From: Clavelina lepadiformis | Taxonomy: Eukaryota > Chordata > Ascidiacea > Aplousobranchia > Clavelinidae | DNA: 64,000 nucleotides | NCBI RefSeq assembly: GCF_947623445.1 | Contig: NC_135244.1 | Location: forward strand, 1,240,001-1,304,000 | Reading direction: 5' to 3' | Part shown: piece after piece, positions 1 to 10,032 of the stretch | Position numbering within the stretch: position 1 is the stretch's first letter | Layout: every line of letters begins with the position of its first letter | Notes under the pieces: model-generated | Told to the model about the DNA's origin: nothing | Databases searched by the model: none | The model's input: only the letters and a program-made list of their open reading frames with translations | Position numbers and translations under genes: made by a program

Positions 1-654
1 ACCACAATTACAACATTCTTCAGGTGGTTGGTCGGTTCCGTTTTCGTCATCAGGGACTTCATCACAATTACAACATTCTTCAGGTGGTTGGTCACTCCCG
101 ATTTCGTCATCAAGGACTTCACCACAATTACAACATTCTTCAGGTGGTTGGTCGGTCCCGATTTCGTTCTCAGGGACGTCACCACAATTACAACATTCTT
201 CAGGTGGTTGGTCGCTTCCGATTTCGTCATCAGAGACTTCACCACAATTACAACATTCTTCAGGTGGTTGGTCGGTTCCAATTTCGTCATCAGAGACGTC
301 ACCACAATTACAATATTCTTCAGGTGGTTGGTCGGTTCCGATTTCGTCATCAGAGACGTCACCACAATTACAACATTCTTCAGGTGGTTGGTCGGTTCCG
401 ATTTCGTCATCAGGGACTTCACCACAATTACAACATTCTTCAGGTGGTTGGTCGGTTCCAATTTCGTCATCATAGACTTCACCACAATTACAATATTCTT
501 CAGGTGGTTGGTCACTCCCGATTTCGTCCTCAGGGACGTCACCACAATTACAACATTCTTCCGGTGGTTGGTCGGTTCCGATTTCGTCATCAGGGACTTC
601 ACCACAATTACAACGTTCTTCAGGTGGTTTGTCGCTTCCGCCATATTCAGCCAT
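1..654 (+). repeat. 60-bp minisatellite of unit A (11 tandem copies)
   Basis: Eleven head-to-tail copies of a 60-bp unit with only a few differences each; the array runs off the left window edge. The unit is related to the coding minisatellite of unit D: in the frame starting at base 2 it reads HSSGGWSVPISSSETS followed by PQLQ, against D's HSSGSTSLPVSALATS followed by PRGQ. So this is probably the remains of unit A's large repeat exon. That frame contains one in-frame TAG, so unit A may no longer be translated in the ancestral frame. Because the unit is a multiple of three, other frames stay open on both strands. Right of the array the sequence passes straight into a segment like D's exon 8 (QATIINK against QATVSK), so the exons equivalent to D4-D7 are missing. 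Confidence 0.9.
1..654 (-). CDS. Antisense ORF across the unit A minisatellite, acidic Cys-rich repeats; real gene uncertain
   Basis: On the minus strand an ATG at 654-652, with an in-frame TGA shortly upstream, opens a frame that reads through all 11 repeats and off the window edge. The protein starts MAEYGGSDKPPEERCNCG. It then repeats a 20-residue acidic unit whose constant parts are EIG(T/S)DQPPEE and CNCG. Differences between copies are mostly conservative in this frame (Glu/Asp, Ser/Thr, Cys/Tyr) and there is no stop. I do not recognise a family. The same strand of the unit D array reads EPDECCPRGEVANADTGSD. Openness on this strand could simply follow from a stop-free 60-bp unit, so expression evidence is needed before calling it a gene. 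Confidence 0.25.
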   Translation of the reverse strand, partial: MAEYGGSDKPPEERCNCGEVPDDEIGTDQPPEECCNCGDVPEDEIGSDQPPEEYCNCGEVYDDEIGTDQPPEECCNCGEVPDDEIGTDQPPEECCNCGDVSDDEIGTDQPPEEYCNCGDVSDDEIGTDQPPEECCNCGEVSDDEIGSDQPPEECCNCGDVPENEIGTDQPPEECCNCGEVLDDEIGSDQPPEECCNCDEVPDDENGTDQPPEECCNCG

Positions 655-775
655 AGACCGCAACAATTTTGGTCAAGCAACAATCATTAACAAATTCCGA
701 ATATATTGGTTTCTCAAAAACTATTTTAATATTTTTATAATAAATCACCTCATATTAACACGTTCGTTTTTTTAG

Positions 776-1245
776 CACCAAAACGAAAAACAACCGGGGA
801 CGAAATGAGAACTGAACTCGATCGTGAACAATCAGAAATGCCCCAAAGTGGATTTAGTCCTAACCCGGCTCTTTCCAAACGAAGAAAACAGTAAATTGCA
901 ATCTTACCTTCGTGGTGTAATAATAATCGACATAAATTAAAAGTCAAGATGAACGAAAACGCCACAAACCCAGACGCGACGATTCAGAATAAGGTCAATA
1001 TGCTTGGTCCAGCTCTTCGGCGTTACCATGACCATGACCATGACCATGACCATGACCATGACCATGACCATGACCATGACCATGACCATGACCATGACCA
1101 TGACCATGACCATGACACTGAGATTCACTCGCAGACGGAGATCGTGATCAACCATACTGCGCCAACCACTGTGGGCTGTAGTAAAACTGATGACGTAAGC
1201 AATGTCGTTCGCCTTCCTCAAAAAGACCGCGATTCGCGAAATTAA
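776..1245 (+). pseudogene. Unit A homeobox exon and C-terminal tail, homeodomain truncated
   Basis: After a TTTTTTTAG acceptor, phase 1 reading gives APKRKTTGDEMRTELDREQS, then NPALSKRRKQ and TAA (892-894). It aligns with the intact homeodomains of units B and C up to helix 2. The TAA replaces the Glu codon of B and C at exactly the site where unit D also has TAA, and the 119-base coding part has the same length as D's. Beyond the stop, recognition-helix remnants persist (WCNNNRHKLK), as does the family tail (TEIVINHTAPTTVG, TDDVSNVVR). The tail contains a (His-Asp)15 run from a CATGAC hexamer. I see no upstream donor that keeps the homeodomain frame, so I call this a degenerate copy. A truncated functional protein is the alternative. 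Confidence 0.6.
1027..1116 (+). repeat. (CATGAC)15 hexanucleotide microsatellite
   Basis: Fifteen perfect copies of CATGAC occupy the place where units B and C encode a short HEHD segment. In the tail frame this gives (His-Asp)15. A hexamer keeps the frame, so length changes would be tolerated if the tail is translated. Confidence 0.95.
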
Positions 1246-2560
1246 CATAAGATGCCGTACTCTCAAGAAACGTCTAAAAATGGGTCCTTCTTAAACTGTG
1301 TTTCTATAACCGTTTGTGTTTGCCTGTATGTTATTTAAATTGAGAAAACTTTTCAGATTTTATGGCCATTTTAGTGCTCACGTGAAATATTTTCATGTGT
1401 TTTACCACAAAATACAAACAATATTTTTAAATTTATTGTTCTTTAAGAAAGGATTTACAAGCGGTGCACACTGAAACGCTGCCGTAAACGAAAATTATAT
1501 TTGCATATGAACTTTATTTCAGAAATAACTTCAACTCAGTAACATTAAACAGAAGTATGGTCAATTAGCTACTGATTTAAAACCTGTTACAAGGCTGCAG
1601 ATTGTTTCACAGGGAGTTTGTCTTTCATTATTTAGCAAATGGTTTTTGAAAGCACTAAAATCATGTTGGACCCTGATACAATTGTTTGGGAGCATGGCTA
1701 CACTGCAGGTGTTTCAGTATGAGGCTCATTGTTGTTAGTTTTGTGCTTGGACATGCGTTCAGAAATACAAACGTGAGAATGCGTTTCCATTGTTGTATTT
1801 CTTTGTGTGCAACATCATCTAAGTTAGATTTCAAAGCAGGAAGGTTTTTGGTTGGCTTAGGTGTCCACTGCAGGGAAGTATCCAGCTACGTGTTGTTAAT
1901 TTTGCTTAAATTAAGATTATCTTATTCCAAAATTATACCTTTGCGGTTAGAGTCCTACGCAATATAATATTTGTTTATCAGAAATTTTCACTGTTGTGTT
2001 CATCACATACACTCGGATTATACGGCGTTGCAAAATTGTTTTATGCTAATTTCCAAAACTTTTATCTCATGTCTATACATCAGTATTGAACGAGAAAAAC
2101 TGTGGTTGCCATTAAGCGCTGAATAGTTAGAGTAGTTCTGGAGATTACAATTACAAGTATTCTTTACAAATATGATTTACAAATTACAATGTCCAAATTA
2201 AGTGAATCATTTTGCCAAGATATTAATATCCTGAAGTTATAAACTTTCTTGGACATCTTAAAGTAACAATCGCCTTAGATTATATAAAATTTCATGCAAA
2301 TATGTCAAGCTTTTATTTATAAGTCTTGTATAGCAATCATGAATTAATCATGATTCATGTTCTGGTCAGTTGAATAAAACTTTACAATTGCATTAATATT
2401 TGAATAATACTTTTAAACTTTACACATTTCATATAACGATAAGTTACTAAATCAAAATATCAAGTTACTAATAATTCACATTTTAACCATCCAAGTTACA
2501 ATTGAAGATACGTTTCTGATCAAAACACAACAATGCAAAGAATCTTGTCAAATTTAACCT
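1246..2560. other. Intergenic, 3' flank of unit A
   Basis: AT-rich and without a supported gene. The first half resembles the 3' flanks of units B (6,740-7,290) and C (12,480-13,170): the shared blocks include the Phe-rich stretch after the tail and a segment around a GCATATGAACTT motif. It is therefore part of the duplicated unit. A 93-codon ORF at 1686-1967 has no family features and is probably chance. Confidence 0.6.
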
Positions 2561-2984
2561 TCAGCCAATTTTATGATTTATGAGCAGTTTACAACATTTT
2601 GATGTTCGCTGGGAATCAATTTCATAAAAGAGAAATTATTTCCATCAGTTAAACGCCTAGCTCTGAATCTCGTTTATGATTTCAAGGTTGTAGCTTTGTA
2701 GCCTGTATGCAAATAGCGTGTCCTCGTAGGCCTAACCTGTACCTGTACTTGATATCTATCATGTAAGATGGGATTTATACAAACAAACTACCTCACCTCG
2801 AATTGATCTGAACCTTACCCATGCTGATGCTAAGCATATATATTATATAAAACAGCTCCTTGCTTGTTGTACTACTAGTTGTATTATTTGAGATATTCCA
2901 CAAATTATTGCTCACGTAGCGTTGAAAAAGCAGTATGAAAGATTTGCTTGTGTACATCTTAACTCAGTAGTTATCACAATCAAA

Positions 2985-3130
2985 CTGATGACGTCATTTC
3001 TTCTGACGCGCTTTTGTGTACTTATCGGCGAAAGGTGATTGGTTATAAAACACCTATTGGAGATTTTGTGATTTATTTCCAATCGTTTTTCTTTAAAGTG
3101 TGATTGGTTGCAAACCTATATAAAACGTCT
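2985..3130 (+). promoter_or_regulatory. Promoter module 1 (CRE, inverted CCAAT, TATA) upstream of unit B
   Basis: A palindromic CRE (TGACGTCA, 2989-2996) is followed by a TCTGACGCG block and three inverted CCAAT boxes (ATTGG at 3038, 3056, 3103). A canonical TATATAAAA lies at 3117-3125, placing transcription start near 3150. The same order recurs at 8,151-8,287 and 14,445-14,582, each upstream of a homeobox unit. CRE suggests CREB/ATF input and CCAAT suggests NF-Y; both are inferred from motif identity only. Confidence 0.75.
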
Positions 3131-3547
3131 TTCTTGAAAATTTGTCCTTCAAATTGCTTCAATGCTTGGTTGTGTAAGCACTGCAACGCAAAGCTTTAGT
3201 ACAAACTGTTTCATTATTGTTGTAAGATGTGTGGCTTATTCCCCAACGGAACTTGAAATATGTTGTTGCTTTTGTTGAAGTACTTTTAGTAGTTTGAGTC
3301 ATCAATCCATCATAAATGGACTTAATTCGTCTTATTTATTGCTACATGTTGTTGGCAAGATGGTTTAACCTGTGCTTTGTTTACAGCGTGGCTTAACGTT
3401 CATTACCTACAGCGGCAATAGATTTTGTCTCTTGTTCTGCCTGAAAATTGGACGGTTTTTTGCATTATTTGTTTTTGAAAGGCTTATTGGAGATATGCAT
3501 GTTGCCGGGAATTCTGTTTTAAGCCACGGTCGCTTTGTGTATCAAGA

Positions 3548-3811
3548 ATGAGCAAACTACAACTTGCCAAAATTCCTCGGTCGAAGTTCTGCTTCCAACA
3601 TTCATGCATTGCTTGTAGCCAGCGCCCAGCCAATCAAAGTAGCCTACCTCAACAACAGTCAACTATATACAGTATTTATACTGTCTGTCAACGATTCTAC
3701 GGCAGCTATCAAAAAAACTCTCAAGTTGGTTACGAGCAGCTTTTGAATGTTTATCTTTGCAGCCTGGGACAGTTTGTCTGTAGCCCCCAACATGTCTTCC
3801 GTGCAATCTGA
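3548..3811 (+). other. Leader ORF downstream of promoter 1, MSKLQLAK-type
   Basis: About 420 bases after the TATA box a reading frame starts MSKLQLAKIPRSKFCFQ. The equivalent place behind promoters 2 and 3 has a 57-base ORF with the same start (MSKLQLAETLRSNFCFQ and MSKLQLAKILRTNFCFQ). Here the frame stays open for 87 codons instead of 18. The shared part may be an upstream ORF in the 5' leader or a first coding exon joined to downstream exons. No splice donor is obvious, so its role is open. Confidence 0.4.
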
Positions 3812-4609
3812 AAACTCCAACTTATGTATTTTAACTCGTGTTACTGTTGGTATAAAACCTATTGCTTTCTTGAGATCTTGAAAAGTGAAAAATATTCCAA
3901 GTGTATACACCTAACCTACCACTGTTTCTAAGTGTAGTGATAAGATCCAACGATATAGCGCTGCTAATTGTTCGGTGGCTTCAGCTTCTCAGCATCGGAG
4001 AATTGTTCGCTTCATTGTGATTGATACATTACTTAAGCATTTCCCTTTCCGTGACAAGGCAACAATCCATTCAGATTTGTCGGTACTCCTGATATTCGGC
4101 ATTTTCATGACGTATGTTTTGGTACTTTCGAACATTTTGTGTTCCTTATGTGAACTTTTGTCAACGATTTTTGCCTTTTCACTTCCACCGTTACATCGTA
4201 CCATGTAGAATAACTTTGGAATACCATTAGTTCTAACGGTTATTTCAGGTCAAACTATCAAACTCAGTTATTTAATATAGGCTCGAACTTTTGAACAACA
4301 AATATATTTTTACCCTCTTCCTACATTGCCCGGTAGAGAAGGAGACAACAAATGTAAAGCTTTCTGGGAAAATGTTGGTCAGCCATCATTTAACCATTAG
4401 CCTAATTCTTATTAATGTTCCAGATTTAATGTTTATTTTGAATAAATTGACTCAATGATTTCATATTTCATGCACGCATCACACTGAATATCAAGGGCTA
4501 CATTTATAACGTGTGTTATATGCTGACTTGTCTGTTTGACAACTGTTAAAATGGGTAAGTTTGGGATGGTATAAGCCTAATTTATTGCACACCATATTCG
4601 TTTTGTAAA
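3812..4609. other. 5' region of unit B without a supported exon
   Basis: Leader or intron sequence between promoter 1 and the first supported coding exon of unit B. Short ORFs on both strands at 3,975-4,208 overlap each other and show no family resemblance. The first half is shared with the corresponding part of units C and D; the second half differs. Confidence 0.5.
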
Positions 4610-6738
4610 ATGTATCAGCCTAGCCAAGTCTCATCTGAATATATTTACAGTGGAAAGATAAGCGGCAACGACGATATTTTATTGTTTTTATCAGAGGAAA
4701 CAAGAAACGAAGCAAGCGGAGAAAACAAATTGTTTGAAGACAAAGAAACTCCCACAATCGGTCCCAGCGACCATGCTTCGTCAAGTTCGTTATTTATATC
4801 ACCAGCTGCACCGGAACTTCTACAACAACCTCACTCTATACGAGCGTCACCAACAATCAACTGGTCCAGTAGCGAAACTGCAACTGTAAGTGAATGCAGC
4901 TCTAGCAGTGTAAGTGGAAGCTTAAATTAAATTTCTTACCAGCGACGGGATAGAAAACCAACAGCCACGATTTCTGCAGAAAGAAGCGGACATTCCAGTG
5001 AAGCTACGGCCAGAAGCTTCCCAATGGGTAAATGTAATGTAACAAATAATCCAACAGAAATATTGTTGAAATTTACTAATTTTTTGTATGGTAGACCGGA
5101 AAAAAACTCTAAAATAAATTGTGCTTTTAAGATCCCCAGGGAGTGGAGAGTACAATCGAACCAAGCGACCGAGCTTCAAGTTCTGCACCGGTTCCTTGGT
5201 CAGACTCTACATTGCCTCCATATTACGAATTGATGACGTCACCACTGCAAAATGTGGGTAGCGACGTAACATACTTTGAAGAAATCGACGGTGACGGCAG
5301 AGTTTCGAAACACAATCCTTACTTGCCTCCAAATCAATTCCCATATATAACACCAGCAACAGAGAACGCAAGTTTCAATCAATCTGTGGTTAGCGAATTT
5401 ATTCTGGATACCATTGTTTTAAGTTTTAACACACACATTATATAGTAAGCTAAACATTTCGCAAGAAAACACGAAGTTTAATTTTGGTAACATCATCTTA
5501 ATCAATGGTTCAACCCAAGCCCAAAACATTTTTTCAAACATGACGTCGACTATCAATATCTGTTTGACTGAAAGCAATGTCGTGAGTAGGCGTGTAACCT
5601 TATAGCTGCCCAAACAGAAGTTTCAGCTATATTTCTTATTTGAGCCAAACCCACAAATCAACGGCGACATTGGCCGCAAACAAAGGGAATTTTTTTGTAT
5701 CTGCAGTCAGTTTGTTAGCGCAGTTGAAATCCACAGTATAATTGTAATTTTTTTAGGAGGTCATTTCGCCCTTTAGTGAAGGTCAAACATCAACTCTGAC
5801 GGCAGCCACAAACAGCGCATGTTCGGGTCAAGCCACGGTCACCAACACCACGCCTGGTATTGTTGTTAGACAGAAATCATTTGGGACAAACTCAAAATTA
5901 GATTCAAGTGACAGAAAAACATCACAAATCCCAGCAGTGATGTTTTTGACGATTCCGAATAAAGTCAACAAGCTTCGACCGAATCCTCGGTCTTAGCGAT
6001 TTCACCACAACTAGAACATTCGACAGGTTTTCTATTGGTTCCAAATTCGGCATCAGCGACTTCACCTCAAATAAACATTTGTCCGGTTCTTGGTCGGTTC
6101 CAATTTCTCTGGAATGTTTTACTTGTGGTGAAGTTACTGAGGCCGTCACTTATTAGAACATCATTCCACCTCTTGGTGTAGGTCAAACATCAGCAAGGAA
6201 CAGCACAAGTTGTGGTCAAGCAACGATCACTAAAAATGCCGAGTATTTTTGGTTTCTCAAAATATTTTAACATTTTTATAACAAATCAACTCATAATAAC
6301 ACGTTCGTTTTTTCAGCAAAAAGGAGAAAACAAGTTTGGAGAAAATCGAGAGCTCAGTTAGAAATCCTTCGGAAAGAACTTAAGCTCAACCCGGCTCTTT
6401 CTAAACAAAGAAAAGCGGAAATTGCACTCAAGACCGAACTCCCCGAAAAAACAGTACAAACGTGGTTTAATACTAATCGACATAAAATGAAAGTCAAGAT
6501 GAATGAAAACACAAGAAATCCCAGCAACCAACAGGAAGTTTTTCACAAGTCGGGTCAACAGGCTTCGTCTAGCTCTTCGGTGTTACCATCGACATCTCAT
6601 GAACACGACACCGAGGTTTCTCCGCAGGCGGAGATCGTGATAAACTACAGTCCGCCAGCTAGTGGGAGTTGTAGTAACACTGATGACGTAAGCAATATCG
6701 TACGGTTTCAGCAAGAAAACAGCCATGCGTCAAATTAA
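4610..6738 (+). CDS. Unit B: orphan homeodomain protein with Ser/Pro-rich N-terminus
   Basis: Model exons: 4610-4885 (ATG start uncertain; family homology begins at 4695), 4943-5027, 5132-5388, 5450-5581, 5757-5856, 6317-6738. From 4695 the joined length is in frame to TAA at 6736-6738. The first part is low-complexity and rich in Ser, Thr and Pro (DRASSSAPVPW, LPPNQFPYITPATEN). The last exon starts AKRRKQVWRKSRAQLEILRK and carries a 60-residue homeodomain with NPALSKQRKAEIA in helices 1-2 and VQTWFNTNRHKMK in helix 3. Position 51, almost always Asn, is Thr (WFNTNR), so DNA binding may be altered. An 85-residue tail follows (PSTSHEHDTEVSPQAEIV, TDDVSNIVRFQ). It is probably a nuclear protein; target and partners are unknown. 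The family is not assignable to a standard homeobox class by eye. A decayed extra copy of exon 5 at 6,155-6,244 has no usable in-frame donor and appears to be skipped. Confidence 0.65.
5929..6160 (+). repeat. Decayed traces of the 60-bp minisatellite in unit B intron
   Basis: Two to three diverged copies of the 60-bp unit (GATTTCACCACAACTAGAAC, GCGACTTCACCTCAAATAAA) lie between exon 5 and the homeobox exon. The same block is at 11,630-11,855 in unit C. This shows that the minisatellite predates the unit duplications and expanded only in units A and D. Confidence 0.7.
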
Positions 6739-8150
6739 CATATATTGCCGTACCACCATAAAACGTTAAAGGCAACACCAATGCATGAATGGTTTTTGCT
6801 TAAACTGTTTTTATATACGTTTGATTTTAATAATTATAGCCTATATGTTACTTAAATTGAAACGTTTTCAGATTTTTTTATCAATGTTTGTGCTCATGCG
6901 AAATGTTTTAATGTGTTTCACCTCAAAATACAAACAACATTTTTATATGTATTGTTCTTTAAAAAAGTATTTACAAGCGCTACATATCGAATTGCTGCTG
7001 AAAACGAAAAACACATTTGCAAATGAACTTCATTGCGAAAATAATTTCAACTCCGTAAAAATTAAAGACCTGGCAAGTGGTTATACTATTTCAATATTAT
7101 GTATTTCAATCTGATGTTCATTGTTTTTGGTATTGTGCTTGGACTTGCGTTCGCAAATCTCAGAAAATGCAGAATCTCTAATTAATCTTTTAATCTTAAG
7201 TAATAATCTTGATCTTCATCTTTATGTGTTCGCATATTTCCCAGGATCTTAGTTTATCAGCAAAATTCACTGATGTTTTCGGATTAATTAATGTTTTGGT
7301 TTAAGATATGAATTTATATCTAACAAGTACAAAGCCACCTGATGATAATACATGCAACTTCCTAACATATCAGGACAAAAAATAAAGGCAATTTTTGACA
7401 TAGATATATATTGACATAATTCGTATAAACATAAAGATTGATTGCGTGCATATGCACTAGTTATCGTCATTCCCCAGTTGCATTTAACATAATAAAGATG
7501 TTATATCTGAAAAAAATTTAAAAACAAATTAATAGAAATGAGGAAAAGGTAAAAAGTATGCAAAAATTCGGGAAGGATCACAAAAATCGCAAAACATAAA
7601 ATTCTATTTAACAATGCACGCAGACAACAAGCTTGGTAACATGGGCTCGAGTAGTGAGGAATCATTTCCAAGTTTAAATCGTGAAAAAGTTTCCTCAGAC
7701 TAATGACAAATATTCCAGCATCATACCAACATTTGTAGTTACTTGTGATTGATATTCTTAGTTTCATCAACTTGTTTAAGAATGCAAACAAACTTGTCAA
7801 ATATATCTATCAGCCAATATTATGACTTATAAACATTTTACAACATTTAGATGTCTGCAGGGAATCAGTTTCATAAATAACAATTTTTTCCGAAAGTTAA
7901 AAGCTTAGCTCTGAATCTCGTTTATGGCTTTAAGGTTGTAGCTCTCCAGCACAGTAGGTCGATTTTTACACGAACGTCACGCATGCTGATTCTATACATA
8001 CAGTTCATACAAAACAGTTCCTTGCTTGTTGTACTTTTTGTTGTTTTATTTGAGATGTTCCAACATTTATTGCTCACGTAGCGTTGAAAAGGCATTAGGA
8101 AAGATTTGCTGCTGTACACCTTAACTCAGTAGTAATCACTATCATACTGA
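6739..8150. other. 3' flank of unit B and spacer
   Basis: No supported gene. 6,740-7,290 matches the 3' flank of unit C closely. 7,440-8,150 matches 13,735-14,444 almost base for base and includes an old SINE-like block. ORFs of 60-109 codons here are on both strands, low complexity, and lack family features. Confidence 0.6.
7501..7715 (+). repeat. Degenerate SINE-tail-like repeat, copy 1
   Basis: An A-rich lead is followed by a block (CATGGGCTCGAGTAGTGAGG ... TTTCCTCAGAC) that resembles the 3' module of the tRNA-derived SINE at 24,942-25,205. The tRNA-like head is missing. The copy at 13,795-14,012 is a by-product of the unit duplication. Confidence 0.5.
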
Positions 8151-8290
8151 TGACGTCAGTTTTTCTGACGCGGTTTTATCTACGTACCGGAGCAATGTGA
8201 TTGGTTATAAATCACCTATTGGAGATTTTGTGATTTATTTCTAACTGTGTTTCTTTATAATGTGATTGGTTGCAAAGCTATATAAAAGGA
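8148..8290 (+). promoter_or_regulatory. Promoter module 2 upstream of unit C
   Basis: CRE TGACGTCA at 8151-8158, a TCTGACGCG block, GATTGGTTATAAA, CTATTGGAG, TGATTGGTTGC, and TATATAAAA at 8279-8287. Order and spacing match modules 1 and 3; expected start of transcription is near 8,310. Confidence 0.75.
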
Positions 8291-8648
8291 CTTTCGTGAA
8301 AAGTCCTCGCTCATTTTGCTGCAATGCTTCGTGGTGTAAGCACTGCAACGCAATGCTTTAGTACAAACTGTTTCTTCATTGTTATAAGATGTGTGGCTTA
8401 CTCCCCAACGGAACTTGAAATATGTTGTTGCTCTTGGTAAATATGGTAAAGTACTTTTAGTATTTTGAGTGATCAATTCATCACAAAGGGACGTAATTTG
8501 TCTACTTTATTGCTACATGTTGCTTCAGTTAAGTAAGTTATGTGGCTTAATCCTCAACGGAACTTGCAATATGTTGTTATTGGCCTATTGAAGGTATGCA
8601 AGTTGCTGGGAATTCTGCTTCAAGCCACGAGAGTTTTGCGAGAGATGA

Positions 8649-8705
8649 ATGAGCAAATTACAACTTGCCGAAACTCTGAGGTCAAATTTCTGCTTTCAAC
8701 GTTGA
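8649..8705 (+). other. Conserved 18-codon leader ORF, copy 2
   Basis: ATG to TGA, MSKLQLAETLRSNFCFQR. It lies about 360 bases downstream of the TATA box, at the same relative place as copies 1 and 3. The amino acids shared by all three copies are MSKLQLA, R and FCFQ. Confidence 0.45.
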
Positions 8706-10032
8706 TAACTTGCTCGTAGCCAGCCCCCAGCGAAATCAAGTAGCCCACCTCAACTAAAGCAAACTATTTACTGTATTTATATTGTCTGTCAAGGATTCTA
8801 CGACAGTGTTCAAAGACACTCTCTTGTTGGCTTCGAGTAGTCTGAGTGTTAATCTTTGCAGCAGGTGATATTATGCCTGTCACTCTTCAACATGTCTTCT
8901 AAGCAGTCCAAGTGTAATTGAAATTTTCAATTCACTTTTTGAGACCTTGAAAGGTGTCAAATATTCTAAACGTGGCACGTTGCAGACGGTGGTGATTAGA
9001 TCCAACGATTTATTTCTACTGTGTGTTCGGTGACTTGGGCTGTCAAAATCGGGAGTTGTGCACTTTATTTTTTATTGCACGACAAGGCAATAATCCACGA
9101 AGAAGTTTCGGTGCTCTCAGAATTCGGCATGTTTTGGAGTTGCTCATCCCGCCTGTGAGGTTGAACAACTACTGCTGTAGACATTGGTTTCAAGCTTGAG
9201 GTTTAGAAGCGGTTTCATCGCAACTGTTTCGCTTTCCTAGCTGGCTTGGTTGGTCCCTCAGTTCAGCACCGCTATAATAACCCGTGAAAAGTATTTCCCG
9301 GGTGTAAACGAGAAGTAAAAATTTTGTGGCTCCACAAATGAAATTCCTGTGTTTTGGCCTGTGTTAGCCTATTCTTCACTTACCCTCCTACGTACCTTGC
9401 CATTGCAATGCCATTAAACCTTGTAGTATCTCCATACCATGACAGTTCTAGTTTTTCTAACGATTGTTTCAGCAGACCAGATTGTCGAGCTCGATATGTT
9501 TTGGCATAGACTTGAACTTTTGCGCATCTCGCGTTTTTTGTTGAGATGAAATTTTTATTTTTTATTCTTTTTGTAAGGTTAGCAAACTTAAGTCTTCCTA
9601 GTTAATTGTGGGTCCGTCACCGTCTTTTTTTTACTTTTGTTATTGTTACAGATTTTATGTTTGTTTGTTTTTACTTAACGCTTCCATTTTTACTGGACTC
9701 GTCACATTGAACACTAAAACAAAAATAAAATAAAACTTCTTCGCTGAAACTTTTTCAAGTGGTGCCTGTTTTACTTTTGAAATTACGTAAGTTTAATAAC
9801 TAAAGGTAATGGTATAGGCTTAAATTTGTTAGCTTCGATAAAACTGCTGCTTGCATTCATCAGTATTTATGGATATCATCAATACTATTTTAATCTAGAA
9901 TATCATCTGAATGCATGTACTGTAACAACATAAGCGTTAATCAAAATATATTTTTTTATTTACTTTTGCCGGGCCGAAAGAAAACACAAGTTCACCTGAA
10001 GAGAGAAATCCCCTCAATTGATCTCAGCGACC
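8706..10032. other. 5' region of unit C, duplicated in front of unit D
   Basis: No supported exon. From 9,160 to 10,030 it matches 15,290-16,130 closely, so C and D share a more recent duplication than B. It includes T-rich stretches before the first coding exon with good acceptor character. Confidence 0.55.

Noticed and set aside
24-690. Two long + strand ORFs of 210 and 220 codons (HNYNILQVVG and TTITTFFRWLVG repeats)
   Set aside because: Both are alternative frames of the stop-free 60-bp minisatellite; neither matches the coding frame of the related unit D array and no flanking exon continues them.
6155-6244. Second copy of exon 5 in unit B, also at 11,850-11,940 in C
   Set aside because: It has an acceptor but no donor that keeps the homeodomain frame, whereas skipping it gives a clean in-phase model.
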